From the NCBI RefSeq assembly GCF_030913705.1, contig NZ_CP133190.1, positions 4,117,501-4,181,500 of the forward strand: DNA of 64,000 nucleotides, read 5' to 3'. The position numbers and the translations under genes are program-made. Positions 10,188 through 17,785 of this stretch are shown piece after piece. The notes beneath the pieces were generated by a model. The model did no database searches and was not told the origin of the DNA. It worked only from the letters and a program-made list of their open reading frames with translations. The DNA is from Anaerocolumna sp. MB42-C2. GTDB lineage: Bacteria; Bacillota; Clostridia; Lachnospirales; Lachnospiraceae. Within the stretch, counting starts at the first letter, position 1; the number at the start of each line of letters is the position of its first letter.

Positions 10188-10228
10188 AGAGCTTGTTTAG
10201 GTGTAAAAACCTGAATCAAGCTTTTTTT
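10188..10228 (+). terminator. Rho-independent terminator of the 3.8-10.1 kb operon
   Basis: AGCTTG and CAAGCT form the base stem with a second AGGT/ACCT stem inside, and seven T residues follow. It lies about 40 bp behind the alcohol dehydrogenase stop. Confidence 0.85.
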
Positions 10229-10263
10229 ATTTACAAGTTCTCTAGTAAATAAAAAGCTCCACC

Positions 10264-10346
10264 GGGCAGGATGCACACCTCGCGGAGTGAAAGTATCCTG
10301 TTACAGGGTCCGCGAGGGCGCGAAAGTGTCAGCATGCTGACACTTT
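10264..10346. repeat. Compound hairpin element between convergent genes
   Basis: The stretch contains CCTCGCGGA paired with TCCGCGAGG (9 bp perfect) enclosing GTGAAAGTATCC and CCTGT/ACAGG. Next to it AAAGTGTCAGCA and TGCTGACACTTT form a 12-bp perfect palindrome. On the minus strand the core reads GATACTTTCACTCCGCGA, close to GATTCTTTCACTCTGCGA in the leader at 45.07 kb. It is GC-richer than its surroundings. It may be a dispersed repeat related to that leader, or a terminator for the minus-strand MutS-like genes. Confidence 0.6.
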
Positions 10347-10425
10347 ATTCTGTTTTAGTTTTAAGTGCTTACGCTAGTAGAATATGTTATATCAATTCTA
10401 TTAGGGGAAAGATTAACCGATAGAA

Positions 10426-11928
10426 TCAATCTAAGATCTCATGATATAAGTCCAGAGCATAACTGGATTTTACCGGTTCGCCGGTATCTATTTCAAAGCT
10501 TCTGCTTCCGTCATTATTTCTTTTAGCACGAAAGAAGATACAGTCTTCTGGTGCTTCTGTATATAGTTTATGGGCATATTCATATAGATGCGTAACAAAG
10601 AGGGTGAAAAGGCCGCAGCTGCGAAACGCTGCAGTGATCTGCTCTGCCAGATAACCGGCGTCATATTCGGTTGTGGTTGAAAAAGTCTCATTCATAAGTA
10701 ACAGACTGTCTTTGTTCATAGTAGGGATTAAATCATGAAGTCTGTGTAATTCCTGCTCCAACAGGCCGGTTTTAAGGTCTCTGTCTTCTTCATCGGGAAA
10801 GTGGGTGAAGATTCCATTGTATATAAAACAGGAAAAAGAAGCAGCTGTTACAAATAAACCGCATTGCGCCATAAGCTGTGCCAGTCCTATACTTCGTAAG
10901 AAAGTGGTCTTACCCCCTTGATTAGCTCCGGTTATAATACATAGGTTTTTCCTGTAAAACGAAACAGAATTTCCTACAACGGGAACTTCTTTTTTTAAGA
11001 TCAATCCGATATCTTTCAAGCTGGAAAATTCATATCCCTTTGTACTAATAAAATCCGGGAAACATACATCCTCTCCCTCCTTTGTTATCTTGTGAAAAAG
11101 ACTTACTGCACCCGCGTAGAAACCAAACATTTCCCGAACTGATTCAAAAAAAGTACGTACCTCATTATTAAAATCACTCAGTGTTTTTAGAATCCACACG
11201 AAACAGGAATTAATAATTTCCTCGCTGTTATTAATTAATGTTTGATTATCAAGCAGTATGACAGCATCTGCTTTGTTAGAATATTTAGGCTTAGTTTTGG
11301 TTGTGTTTTTTTCTGAAGGCGAAATGGTATGCAGTAGTACTTCCCTTAATTTCAGACCAAACCCTGGATGGCCGCCGATTTCTATTTCAGAATGGAATTT
11401 CAAATCCTGTAGTTCATTTAATAATTCATTAGATTTTTGAAGAAAGTCCTTGGAATAGTTTTTTAATGTCATCGTAATAAACTCGTTTAAATGAGAGGAG
11501 GAAAATGAACTTTTGTTATCAGTTATTAAAGTATTAATAAGGCCCAGGTAGCGGAGATTTATGACTGTAATATCACTTTGGGTAATTAGCTTTTTAGAGA
11601 CCGGTATCATATTATCATATCTGGGGTGGGATGATTCACTGGATATGTTTATTTTATTGATTGCTTCTGTGGATAAAAGATAAACAGAATTAAAAAATTG
11701 TTGATAATGTATTGCTTCTTTCAGAATTTCCTGCCGTTTTATAATTTCCTCTTTTCTCACGGAGGGATTTAAAAATAGTTTTCTAAAAAGCATTCTGATA
11801 TAAGGATCCTCCTCTGCAATGGTATCCAGTACCAAGTCTAACTTTAAATCACGGATAAACTTACCTTGGGCAGAGCTGGGGTTGGAAGCAGTAATAGTCT
11901 GATCATAATATAAAAGGTTATTATTCAT
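10426..11928 (-). CDS. MutS-like ATPase (partner 2)
   Basis: The 500-residue protein has a C-terminal MutS domain V and an upstream lever-like helical region. It lacks the N-terminal mismatch-reading domain of true MutS. The P-loop reads TGANQGGKTTFLR (about residue 330-342; MutS has GPNMGGKST). The signature region is GIFTHFPDEEDRDLKTG and Walker B is LLLMNETFSTTTEYDAG, with Asn where MutS has Asp. The switch FVTHLYE is kept. Its start overlaps the stop of the upstream paralogue by 8 bp, so the two are translationally coupled and may form a heterodimer. Not a standard mismatch repair protein; role unknown. Confidence 0.82.
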   Translation of the reverse strand: MNNNLLYYDQTITASNPSSAQGKFIRDLKLDLVLDTIAEEDPYIRMLFRKLFLNPSVRKEEIIKRQEILKEAIHYQQFFNSVYLLSTEAINKINISSESSHPRYDNMIPVSKKLITQSDITVINLRYLGLINTLITDNKSSFSSSHLNEFITMTLKNYSKDFLQKSNELLNELQDLKFHSEIEIGGHPGFGLKLREVLLHTISPSEKNTTKTKPKYSNKADAVILLDNQTLINNSEEIINSCFVWILKTLSDFNNEVRTFFESVREMFGFYAGAVSLFHKITKEGEDVCFPDFISTKGYEFSSLKDIGLILKKEVPVVGNSVSFYRKNLCIITGANQGGKTTFLRSIGLAQLMAQCGLFVTAASFSCFIYNGIFTHFPDEEDRDLKTGLLEQELHRLHDLIPTMNKDSLLLMNETFSTTTEYDAGYLAEQITAAFRSCGLFTLFVTHLYEYAHKLYTEAPEDCIFFRAKRNNDGSRSFEIDTGEPVKSSYALDLYHEILD

Positions 11929-13552
11929 GTACCAGTTCCTCCTTAATCTGTTTATAGGTCAAATGATATCGGTTGGCAATATCAGATGCATAAGCAGTGG
12001 GTTCGGCAGCTTTAGGTATTATCTGGTAGGTTCGTCTGTTTTTTTCATTGTTACCCGTCTTTGTGCCTAAGCTGAGCATTTCCTTACAGGAGGCTGCGAG
12101 GCTGGGAATATGGGTAACGCAGATAATAGAAGAGTTATTTTCGATTAATCTTTGGATTAACAGTTTATTCATATCATATGCATCCAGAGTGGTAGTCGAA
12201 GAAAATAATTCATTCAGAATATAGAGATTATCCTGGTTATTTGCATAGGAAAGCATTTCTTTTATTTGTAACAACTCTTCTTTTAATTTTCCATTACCGG
12301 TCAAAGCGGTTTCTTCCGTTGAAAAGTGAGTGAATATCCCACTAAATAGAGGGAGTCTGGCAAAGTGACCGGGAACCGGTAATCCTATTAACATGAAATA
12401 AGCAATCTGTCCGATACATCGTGCGAAGGTTGTTTTACCGCCCTGGTTGGAACCTGTAATCCAAACACCGGAAAAGATTTCGTCCAATAATATATTGTTT
12501 GATATAATGTCCGAACTTATTTTGGACTTGTAAGCCAGTACAAGGTCATAAAATCCCTGTAGTTCAAGCTTTCGGTTAGTTACAATCTCCGGATAACAGA
12601 AAGTAAACTGTTTGGATTTTAAAGTATAGATGTAAGTATGGCAGGAAATATAAAATTTAAGTTCACGGTATATTCTGACTATCAGCGGGTCAATAAAATC
12701 AGAATGTTTTGTGGTGAACTCGGAACAATCTGTAAAAACCCCCTTTTCTTTTTTATATAAAACATCTGCAATCTTTAGTTCCAAATCCGTTAAGGTGACC
12801 TGCCGGAAAAATATAATATTATTCTGATAATTTTGATTGGGGAAAAATACATTCTTTAATTTCTCACTGAAATCATTATCTTCATTTTTAAAATAAAGCA
12901 ATATTTTATCCGGCAATATGGTTAAATTATAGTGTATAGATTCTATTTTATCTTTTAAAGTAATACTTATATTACTTAAATTAAGAAAAGTATCGCTTAT
13001 GGTATATTCCTTAAGCAGGGTAAGCATGTTATTCAATCCGGCTGAATCAATTTTTTGTGAAGTCTCTATAAGCAAACAGCGGATACTATTATAATACAGA
13101 TTCATGGCATCCAGCCTGTATTTACAGGATTGAAGGGGATGATTAGCTCTTTCGGAATAATCAATAAATTGCTTTACTTGGCTTAGTGAACCATAAAATT
13201 TTAGAATGGATTGATAGATATCAGGTTTCTCCAGATCTCTGAAAATGTCCTGTCGGTAAGTTATTTCTTCTTTCGTCTGTAATAATTCATAAAATGTCTC
13301 TTTTAACATGGTATCGGTATCTTCTAATATTATCTTTTCTATTACCTGATCCAGATTTAAATCTTTAAAAAAAGCAGGAAATCTGCAGGCATCCTTATTT
13401 GGGTCATTTTTTATTTCAACCATTTTACTGCCCACCAGTTCAAAGTTTCGCTGTTTATCTGGTAAGGCCTTAAGTAACCACTGCTTTTTTGCTGTTGTCT
13501 TAATACGGTCTTCACTTAATTTTGTCTCATACAATAAACTAAAATACGCCAT
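11921..13552 (-). CDS. MutS-like ATPase (partner 1)
   Basis: The 543-residue paralogue of the downstream gene has the same layout: long helical N-terminal and lever region, and a C-terminal ABC-type MutS ATPase. It has ITGSNQGGKTTFARC (P-loop, about residue 365-380), GIFTHFSTEETALTGNGKL (signature region) and Walker B LYILNELFSSTTTLDAYD, again with Asn in place of the usual Asp, then VTHIPSLA. AAGGAGGT lies 5 bp before the ATG. The MutS I mismatch domain is missing. A MerR-type regulator is encoded upstream on the same strand, with a set of direct repeats in between. Confidence 0.82.
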   Translation of the reverse strand: MAYFSLLYETKLSEDRIKTTAKKQWLLKALPDKQRNFELVGSKMVEIKNDPNKDACRFPAFFKDLNLDQVIEKIILEDTDTMLKETFYELLQTKEEITYRQDIFRDLEKPDIYQSILKFYGSLSQVKQFIDYSERANHPLQSCKYRLDAMNLYYNSIRCLLIETSQKIDSAGLNNMLTLLKEYTISDTFLNLSNISITLKDKIESIHYNLTILPDKILLYFKNEDNDFSEKLKNVFFPNQNYQNNIIFFRQVTLTDLELKIADVLYKKEKGVFTDCSEFTTKHSDFIDPLIVRIYRELKFYISCHTYIYTLKSKQFTFCYPEIVTNRKLELQGFYDLVLAYKSKISSDIISNNILLDEIFSGVWITGSNQGGKTTFARCIGQIAYFMLIGLPVPGHFARLPLFSGIFTHFSTEETALTGNGKLKEELLQIKEMLSYANNQDNLYILNELFSSTTTLDAYDMNKLLIQRLIENNSSIICVTHIPSLAASCKEMLSLGTKTGNNEKNRRTYQIIPKAAEPTAYASDIANRYHLTYKQIKEELVHE

Positions 13553-13633
13553 AATATTACCTCCTTAAAAGGAGTGTAAACTATGACGCAGGTGTAAAGT
13601 CAATATATAAAATTAAGCAAATAAAATTTTACA

Positions 13634-13706
13634 AAATGAATCATTTAAAATGAATCATTTAAAACGAATCATATAAAAAGGATCATTTAAACGAATCATA
13701 TAAAAT
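13634..13706. repeat. Five short direct repeats upstream of the MutS-like pair
   Basis: The unit [ATG/AC]GAATCATTTAAAA occurs five times in a row, with the variants GAATCATATAAAA and GGATCATTTAAA, at about 12-15 bp spacing. It lies between the MerR gene and the MutS-like pair, in the promoter region of the latter. The spacing and location suggest a regulator array, or slippage of an AT-rich unit. Too short and without spacers to be CRISPR. Confidence 0.7.
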
Positions 13707-13807
13707 TATTTCTACAAACGATATATGTAAAATAATGGTTAATATTTTACTAAATAGAATTTTGAAATAACAATAATTCCTGTTTGCCCATAACGGAGTC
13801 GAACAGG

Positions 13808-14257
13808 TTATAACCATAAAATCTGTGATAAATATTGTTCCAGCTTTTCGTTTTCTAAACAAATCAATTTAGAAAGGCGTAAGGCTTCCTGCTCCTCATT
13901 TGTTTTATTCGAGCTATCACTATTTAAGTTAAGTAAAATGGAGTCTATTATTTCATTATTGAAATTGGTTATATCAATTATTTTTTGATTTTCATTTTTT
14001 CTTTCCAACAATTTCTTTGCAATGATTTCTTTAGAATATCCGCTTAATGTTATTTCTTTTATATCTTTTAAAGGCAAACCGACCTTTTTAAAACTAAGTA
14101 TAGTGTTAAGTTCAAGCATCTGTTCGGTATCATAATAACGATATCCGTTTGTTTCATCTGTTTTAGCGGGGCAAAACAGCCCTATTTTGTCATATAAGTG
14201 CAGTGCTCTGGTTGAGATTCCACTGAATTCGGCAAATTCATGTATTTTTAATAACAT
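13808..14257 (-). CDS. MerR-family transcriptional regulator
   Basis: The 149-residue protein starts with the MerR winged helix (LKIHEFAEFSGISTRALHLYDKIGLFCPAK, split: HTH about residues 3-22, wing GYRYYD about 38-44). A coiled dimer helix (about 75-120) and a short C-terminal tail follow. There is no Cys pattern for metal sensing, so it is more like the BltR/drug-responsive group. It is the nearest regulator for the two downstream MutS-like genes (255 bp gap with direct repeats). The function of the control is not known. Confidence 0.9.
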   Translation of the reverse strand: MLLKIHEFAEFSGISTRALHLYDKIGLFCPAKTDETNGYRYYDTEQMLELNTILSFKKVGLPLKDIKEITLSGYSKEIIAKKLLERKNENQKIIDITNFNNEIIDSILLNLNSDSSNKTNEEQEALRLSKLICLENEKLEQYLSQILWL

Positions 14258-14377
14258 AATAGTGCTCCTTTAAAGATAGTATTAGTTAGTCAATTATACA
14301 AAGCAATACTTTTTATCAGAAGTATGAAAACCAAGTTCTGATAAGTATGTAAATTACTTCTGATAAGTTATATTATA

Positions 14378-14557
14378 TCCGATCCCATTCGTTTTAACAA
14401 GGATATAAAGGTGACGATACAGGCTTTGGGCTGGCGGGAAAACGGCAGATATCTTCCTTTACAGGAGGATATTTCTTCTACTGCATTCTGGTATCAGACC
14501 TTGCCTTCCATAAAATTTCCTGAACTTCCGGATAAAGACTATCTGGAGATTATATAA
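14378..14557 (+). pseudogene. 3' remnant of a GH172/DUF2961 glycoside hydrolase gene
   Basis: An open frame without a start reads SDPIRFNKDIKVTIQALGW, then GRYLPLQEDISSTAFWYQT, then FPELPDKDYLEII and a stop. This is the characteristic C-terminal end of DUF2961 (GH172) enzymes, with the conserved IQALGW, RYLPLQ and AFWYQ pieces. The other roughly 300 residues are missing. Homology begins abruptly at about 14378 next to the MerR promoter region, so an upstream deletion removed the gene body. Confidence 0.75.
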
Positions 14558-14841
14558 CATATCAAAGGAGTTAATTTATATAAACTTAACTCGGATTTGA
14601 CCAGCAACACAGGTTACGATTACATGATCCAGAAATTCTATTATTATACCAACAATATTGACAGAAACTTAAGTGTATGCTACTATAATGTATGCTTATT
14701 ATAAAAACCGTATAATTATTCAGTTAGTTATACAGGAAACAAAGGGTTCGTAGTGTAAATCGTTTCGCCAAGAACATGCGAGACATTGGAAGAATAACAA
14801 AAGACATGCGGGCCATTAAAAAAATAATAATTGAAAGGAAT
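14558..14841. other. Intergenic region with a second short coding scrap
   Basis: In the same frame as the GH172 remnant, an open stretch continues to a stop near 14700 (contains NSDLTSNTGYDYMIQKFYYY, no clear family). TTGACA near 14669 and TATAAT near 14695 are separated by 20 bp, which is long for sigma-A, so promoter activity is uncertain. The rest has no gene. Confidence 0.4.
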
Positions 14842-14922
14842 GCCACAAATTGATTCTTTCACATTATTTATTTGTGGCAATAACACATCTGTAAGCAGAT
14901 GCGTTATGCAATGGGTATTTAA
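14842..14922 (+). promoter_or_regulatory. Conserved structured leader, copy 1
   Basis: Stem P1 is GCCACAAAT (14842-14850) with ATTTGTGGC (14870-14878), enclosing TGATTCTTTCAC. The linker AA leads to stem P2, TAACACATCTG (14881-14891) with CAGATGCGTTA (14896-14906). TGCAATGGGT follows and supplies the ribosome site 6 bp before the ATG at 14923. The same arrangement lies before the genes at 36084 and 44994. Because the ribosome site is part of the element, control of translation is likely. No known riboswitch class was recognised. Confidence 0.7.
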
Positions 14923-15726
14923 ATGAAAAAAATTATCAGGTTACTAGTTATTACAATGCTGATGGTTGTATTTACTGCCGGATGTGCAAAAAATTCAGAA
15001 AAAGATACTTCACTGGACGATATTAAGGCAAAAGGCAAACTTGTTTTAGGGTTGGATGATGCATTTCCGCCGATGGGGTTTAAAGCTGATAATCAGGAAA
15101 TCGTAGGGTTTGATATTGATGTAGCAAGAGAGGTATGCAAACGTATGGGCATTGAACTTATGATTCAGCCAATCAGCTGGGATGCAAAAGAACTGGAACT
15201 CTCTACGAAAAATATTGACTGTATCTGGAATGGTATGACTTATAATGAAGATAGAGCCAAATCAATGACCTTAAGTATTCCTTACATGAAAAATACCCAG
15301 GTAGCCGTAGTTCTGGCAAACAGTGATGTTAATTCCCTTGCTGACCTTGCGGGTAAAGTAGTGGCAATTCAGAACGGTTCAACTGCATCAGATGCAATTG
15401 AAGCCAATGAAGACTTTAAAAAATCCTTAAAGGAATTAGTAAAAGTAGATGACAATGTACAAGCGCTTTTAGATCTTAAGGTTTCCGGTTCCGACGCGGT
15501 TGTTATGGATGAGGTTGTTGCCCGTTATTATACGGAGAAAGAAGAAGGAACTTATAAAATCCTGGATGAAACTTTAGCGGATGAAGATTATGTAGTAGGT
15601 TTTCGAAAAGGTGATAAATCACTGTGTGCCGAAGTGGAGAAATATTTAAAGGAAATGGCAGCAGATGGTACACTGGCTAAAATCAGTGAGACCTGGTTTG
15701 GTAAAGATCTTACTACGGTAGAATAA
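14923..15726 (+). CDS. Amino-acid ABC transporter, substrate-binding lipoprotein (second system)
   Basis: The 267-residue SBP_bac_3 protein has lipobox FTAGC (lipidated Cys21). The mature domain begins LDDIKAKGKLVLGLDDAF and has the family features FDIDVAREVCKRMG, IDCIWNGMTYNEDR and VVMDEVVARYY. It binds a polar amino acid outside the membrane, perhaps cystine, glutamine or similar (not decidable). It has the structured leader in front. Its permease and ATPase follow after a 446-bp gap with a terminator and a new promoter. Confidence 0.93.
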   Translation: MKKIIRLLVITMLMVVFTAGCAKNSEKDTSLDDIKAKGKLVLGLDDAFPPMGFKADNQEIVGFDIDVAREVCKRMGIELMIQPISWDAKELELSTKNIDCIWNGMTYNEDRAKSMTLSIPYMKNTQVAVVLANSDVNSLADLAGKVVAIQNGSTASDAIEANEDFKKSLKELVKVDDNVQALLDLKVSGSDAVVMDEVVARYYTEKEEGTYKILDETLADEDYVVGFRKGDKSLCAEVEKYLKEMAADGTLAKISETWFGKDLTTVE

Positions 15727-15831
15727 TTTAAAAGAAAATGCAAAATGTAAATCTTTTCTAGTTGCGTAGTAATTGATATGAAATAATGTTATCTCTAAAA
15801 AAGTAATATTATAAATTATATAATTATAGTA

Positions 15832-15888
15832 AAGTCTGTTCAATAAAAATACTTTTGTAGAGTATGATTATTGGGCAGATTTTTTTTT
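15832..15888 (+). terminator. Strong terminator after the second binding-protein gene
   Basis: TCTGTTCAATAA pairs with TTATTGGGCAGA (with G-T pairs), an ATACTT/AGTAT stem lies inside, and eight T residues follow. It separates binding-protein transcription from permease and ATPase. Confidence 0.85.
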
Positions 15889-16053
15889 GTGAATGCATTA
15901 TCACAAAAAAACGGAGAATTGCAGCGCCAAAACGCTGCCTCTGCGTTTTGTGTGCATCGCGAAGCTTGTTATTGTTCACGGAACTGCTGCCTTTGCAGGG
16001 GAGTGAACATAACTAATATACTGATAAAGTATTTTATTGTGATAATATATTAC
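15889..16053. other. Intergenic region rich in hairpins
   Basis: Visible hairpins are GCAGCG/CGCTGC near 15921-15937 and TGTTCAC/GTGAACA near 15974-16010 with an inner CTGC/GCAG stem. No gene with a ribosome site is present. It is probably untranslated RNA or a dispersed repeat. Confidence 0.45.
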
Positions 16054-16082
16054 TTCACTAATTCGATAAAGTGTGCTATAAT
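16054..16082 (+). promoter_or_regulatory. Putative sigma-A promoter for permease and ATPase genes
   Basis: TTCACT (16054-16059), a 17-bp spacer and TATAAT (16077-16082). It lies 90 bp before the permease start and behind the terminator at 15832-15888, giving the membrane components their own transcription. Confidence 0.55.
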
Positions 16083-16172
16083 GTAATTTATTCGATGTTA
16101 TTTTGTAACTACTAATAAAAACACGATAATAGCGACGTGCAAAGTATCTGAATTTACATAAGGAGGAATACA

Positions 16173-16823
16173 ATGACTCAAGAGACTCTTCTTGAATTAC
16201 TTAAAATAATGGGGTCTGCATCCCTTGTCACCATAAAAATATTTGTTTTAACGTTAGTATTTGGATTACCTTTAGGATTGGTTGTCTCCTTTGGAAGAAT
16301 GTCCAAACATATCTTTATAAACGGGCCGATACGGTTTTACCTGTTAATTATGAGGGGTACTCCTTTAATACTTCAGTTATTTTTCTTTTTTTATTTTCCT
16401 CATTATGTATTTGGAGATACACTGCCAAGATTTTGGGCTGCCATTTTAGCAATGTCGATTAATTATGCTGCTTATTTTGCGGAGATATATCGATCCGGTA
16501 TTGAATCTATGCCAAGAGGACAGTATGAGGCGGCTACGGTATTAGGGTTCAGTAAAAATCAAACCTTTTTTAAGATAATTTTGCCTCAGGTGATAAAGCG
16601 CATCATGCCTCCTATGGGGAATGAATTTATGACCTTAGTAAAGGATACTGCGTTAGTCAGCGTTATCGGTGTTAGTGAGATATATGAACTGGCCACGGAT
16701 ACTATGTCCAGAGTAGGTTCTCTGATACCGTTAATTATGGCAGGAACTTTTTACCTGATTATGAACAGTGTTGTTTCTAAAGCCTGTTCTGTTACAGAGG
16801 GTAAGATGAGTTACTATCGATAA
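16173..16823 (+). CDS. Amino-acid ABC transporter permease (second system)
   Basis: The 216-residue HisM/GlnP-type permease has about five membrane helices, the motif MRGTPLILQLFFFFY, and the ATPase-docking EAA loop AATVLGFSKNQTFFKIILPQ followed by MPPMGNEFMTLVKDTAL. TAAGGAGG lies 7 bp before the ATG. It is a typical length for the family and more compact than the 4859 permease. The ATPase follows after 15 bp. Confidence 0.94.
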   Translation: MTQETLLELLKIMGSASLVTIKIFVLTLVFGLPLGLVVSFGRMSKHIFINGPIRFYLLIMRGTPLILQLFFFFYFPHYVFGDTLPRFWAAILAMSINYAAYFAEIYRSGIESMPRGQYEAATVLGFSKNQTFFKIILPQVIKRIMPPMGNEFMTLVKDTALVSVIGVSEIYELATDTMSRVGSLIPLIMAGTFYLIMNSVVSKACSVTEGKMSYYR

Positions 16824-16838
16824 TCGGAGGATGTAAAA

Positions 16839-17600
16839 TTGAGTATATTAGAAGTAAAGAATTTAGAAAAAAGTTTTGATAACCTTCAGGTTTTAAAAGA
16901 TATCTCCTTAAAGGTAGAAAACGGTGAGATTATATCCATTATCGGTTCTTCCGGTTCCGGTAAATCTACACTTTTGAGATGTTTAAACCGATTGGAAACC
17001 GTAGACTCGGGCGAAATTATAGTGGATGGGGATGTTATGGTATCTACCGTAAACGGCAAAAGCGTATATGCCGGTGAATCCGTTCTAAAAGATATTCGTA
17101 TGAAAACCGGACTGGTATTTCAGAATTTTAATCTATTTCCTCATTATAATGTATTAAGAAACATTACGGAAGCACCAATCTATGCAGCAGGAATTCCAAA
17201 AGAAGAAGCAGAGAAAACAGCTTACGAATTATTAGATAAATTAGGGCTGCGGGATAAAGCGGAAGCTTATCCTTATCAATTATCAGGCGGTCAGTCACAG
17301 CGTGTATCTATTGCCCGTGCTCTGGCCTTAAAACCTAAAATTTTATTTTTTGACGAACCGACTTCTGCACTGGATCCGGAGCTAACCGGAGAAGTTTTAA
17401 AGGTGATCCGGTCTTTAACCAGTCTAAATATGACAATGATTATAGTTACCCATGAAATGGATTTTGCGAAAGATATTTCAAACCGTATGATTTTTATGGA
17501 TCAGGGTGTGATTGTGGAAGATTCCACACCCGCAGAATTATTTAACTCAAATAATGAGCGTACCAAGGCTTTTTTAGGTAAGTTCCATGAAGCCATATAG
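16839..17600 (+). CDS. Amino-acid ABC transporter ATP-binding protein (second system)
   Basis: The 253-residue ATPase begins with TTG behind GGAGG (8 bp); no ATG fits. Walker A is GSSGSGKST, the signature LSGGQSQR, Walker [12 protein letters not shown], and the His switch VTHEM. It is close to the 5612 ATPase in all motifs. It energises the 14923/16173 importer. All motifs intact. Confidence 0.95.
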   Translation: MSILEVKNLEKSFDNLQVLKDISLKVENGEIISIIGSSGSGKSTLLRCLNRLETVDSGEIIVDGDVMVSTVNGKSVYAGESVLKDIRMKTGLVFQNFNLFPHYNVLRNITEAPIYAAGIPKEEAEKTAYELLDKLGLRDKAEAYPYQLSGGQSQRVSIARALALKPKILFFDEPTSALDPELTGEVLKVIRSLTSLNMTMIIVTHEMDFAKDISNRMIFMDQGVIVEDSTPAELFNSNNERTKAFLGKFHEAI

Positions 17601-17689
17601 ATATCAGTCAAAAATTCTTATATTGATTGAAATTAAATGCGGATAATCCGATAAATTTATTTCCTATACTTTTTATTCCTACATTAAAT

Positions 17690-17740
17690 AAGTACATCTG
17701 ACAGATAATAGGTTTTATATTATCTGTCAGATGTACTTTT
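17690..17740. terminator. Long bidirectional terminator hairpin
   Basis: GTACATCTGACAGATAATA pairs perfectly with TATTATCTGTCAGATGTAC (19 bp) around a short loop. It is flanked by A residues on one side and T residues on the other. It lies between the converging ATPase gene and the minus-strand GDPD gene and can end both. Confidence 0.88.
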
Positions 17741-17785
17741 AGGTTTGTCCATTTATGGAAACCATCTTTCAAGCGGTTTCAATAT

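Noticed and set aside
13634-13706. Direct repeats considered as a CRISPR array
   Set aside because: Units are only 12-15 bp, contiguous, without unique spacers, and there are no cas genes in the window.
14842-14922. Known riboswitch classes (SAM, lysine, glycine, c-di-GMP, guanidine, THF, preQ1, T-box)
   Set aside because: None of the conserved cores I remember for these classes are present; the element is kept as unclassified.
15871-16086. 71-codon plus-strand frame with many Cys
   Set aside because: It crosses a terminator, hairpins and a promoter, and lacks a ribosome site.
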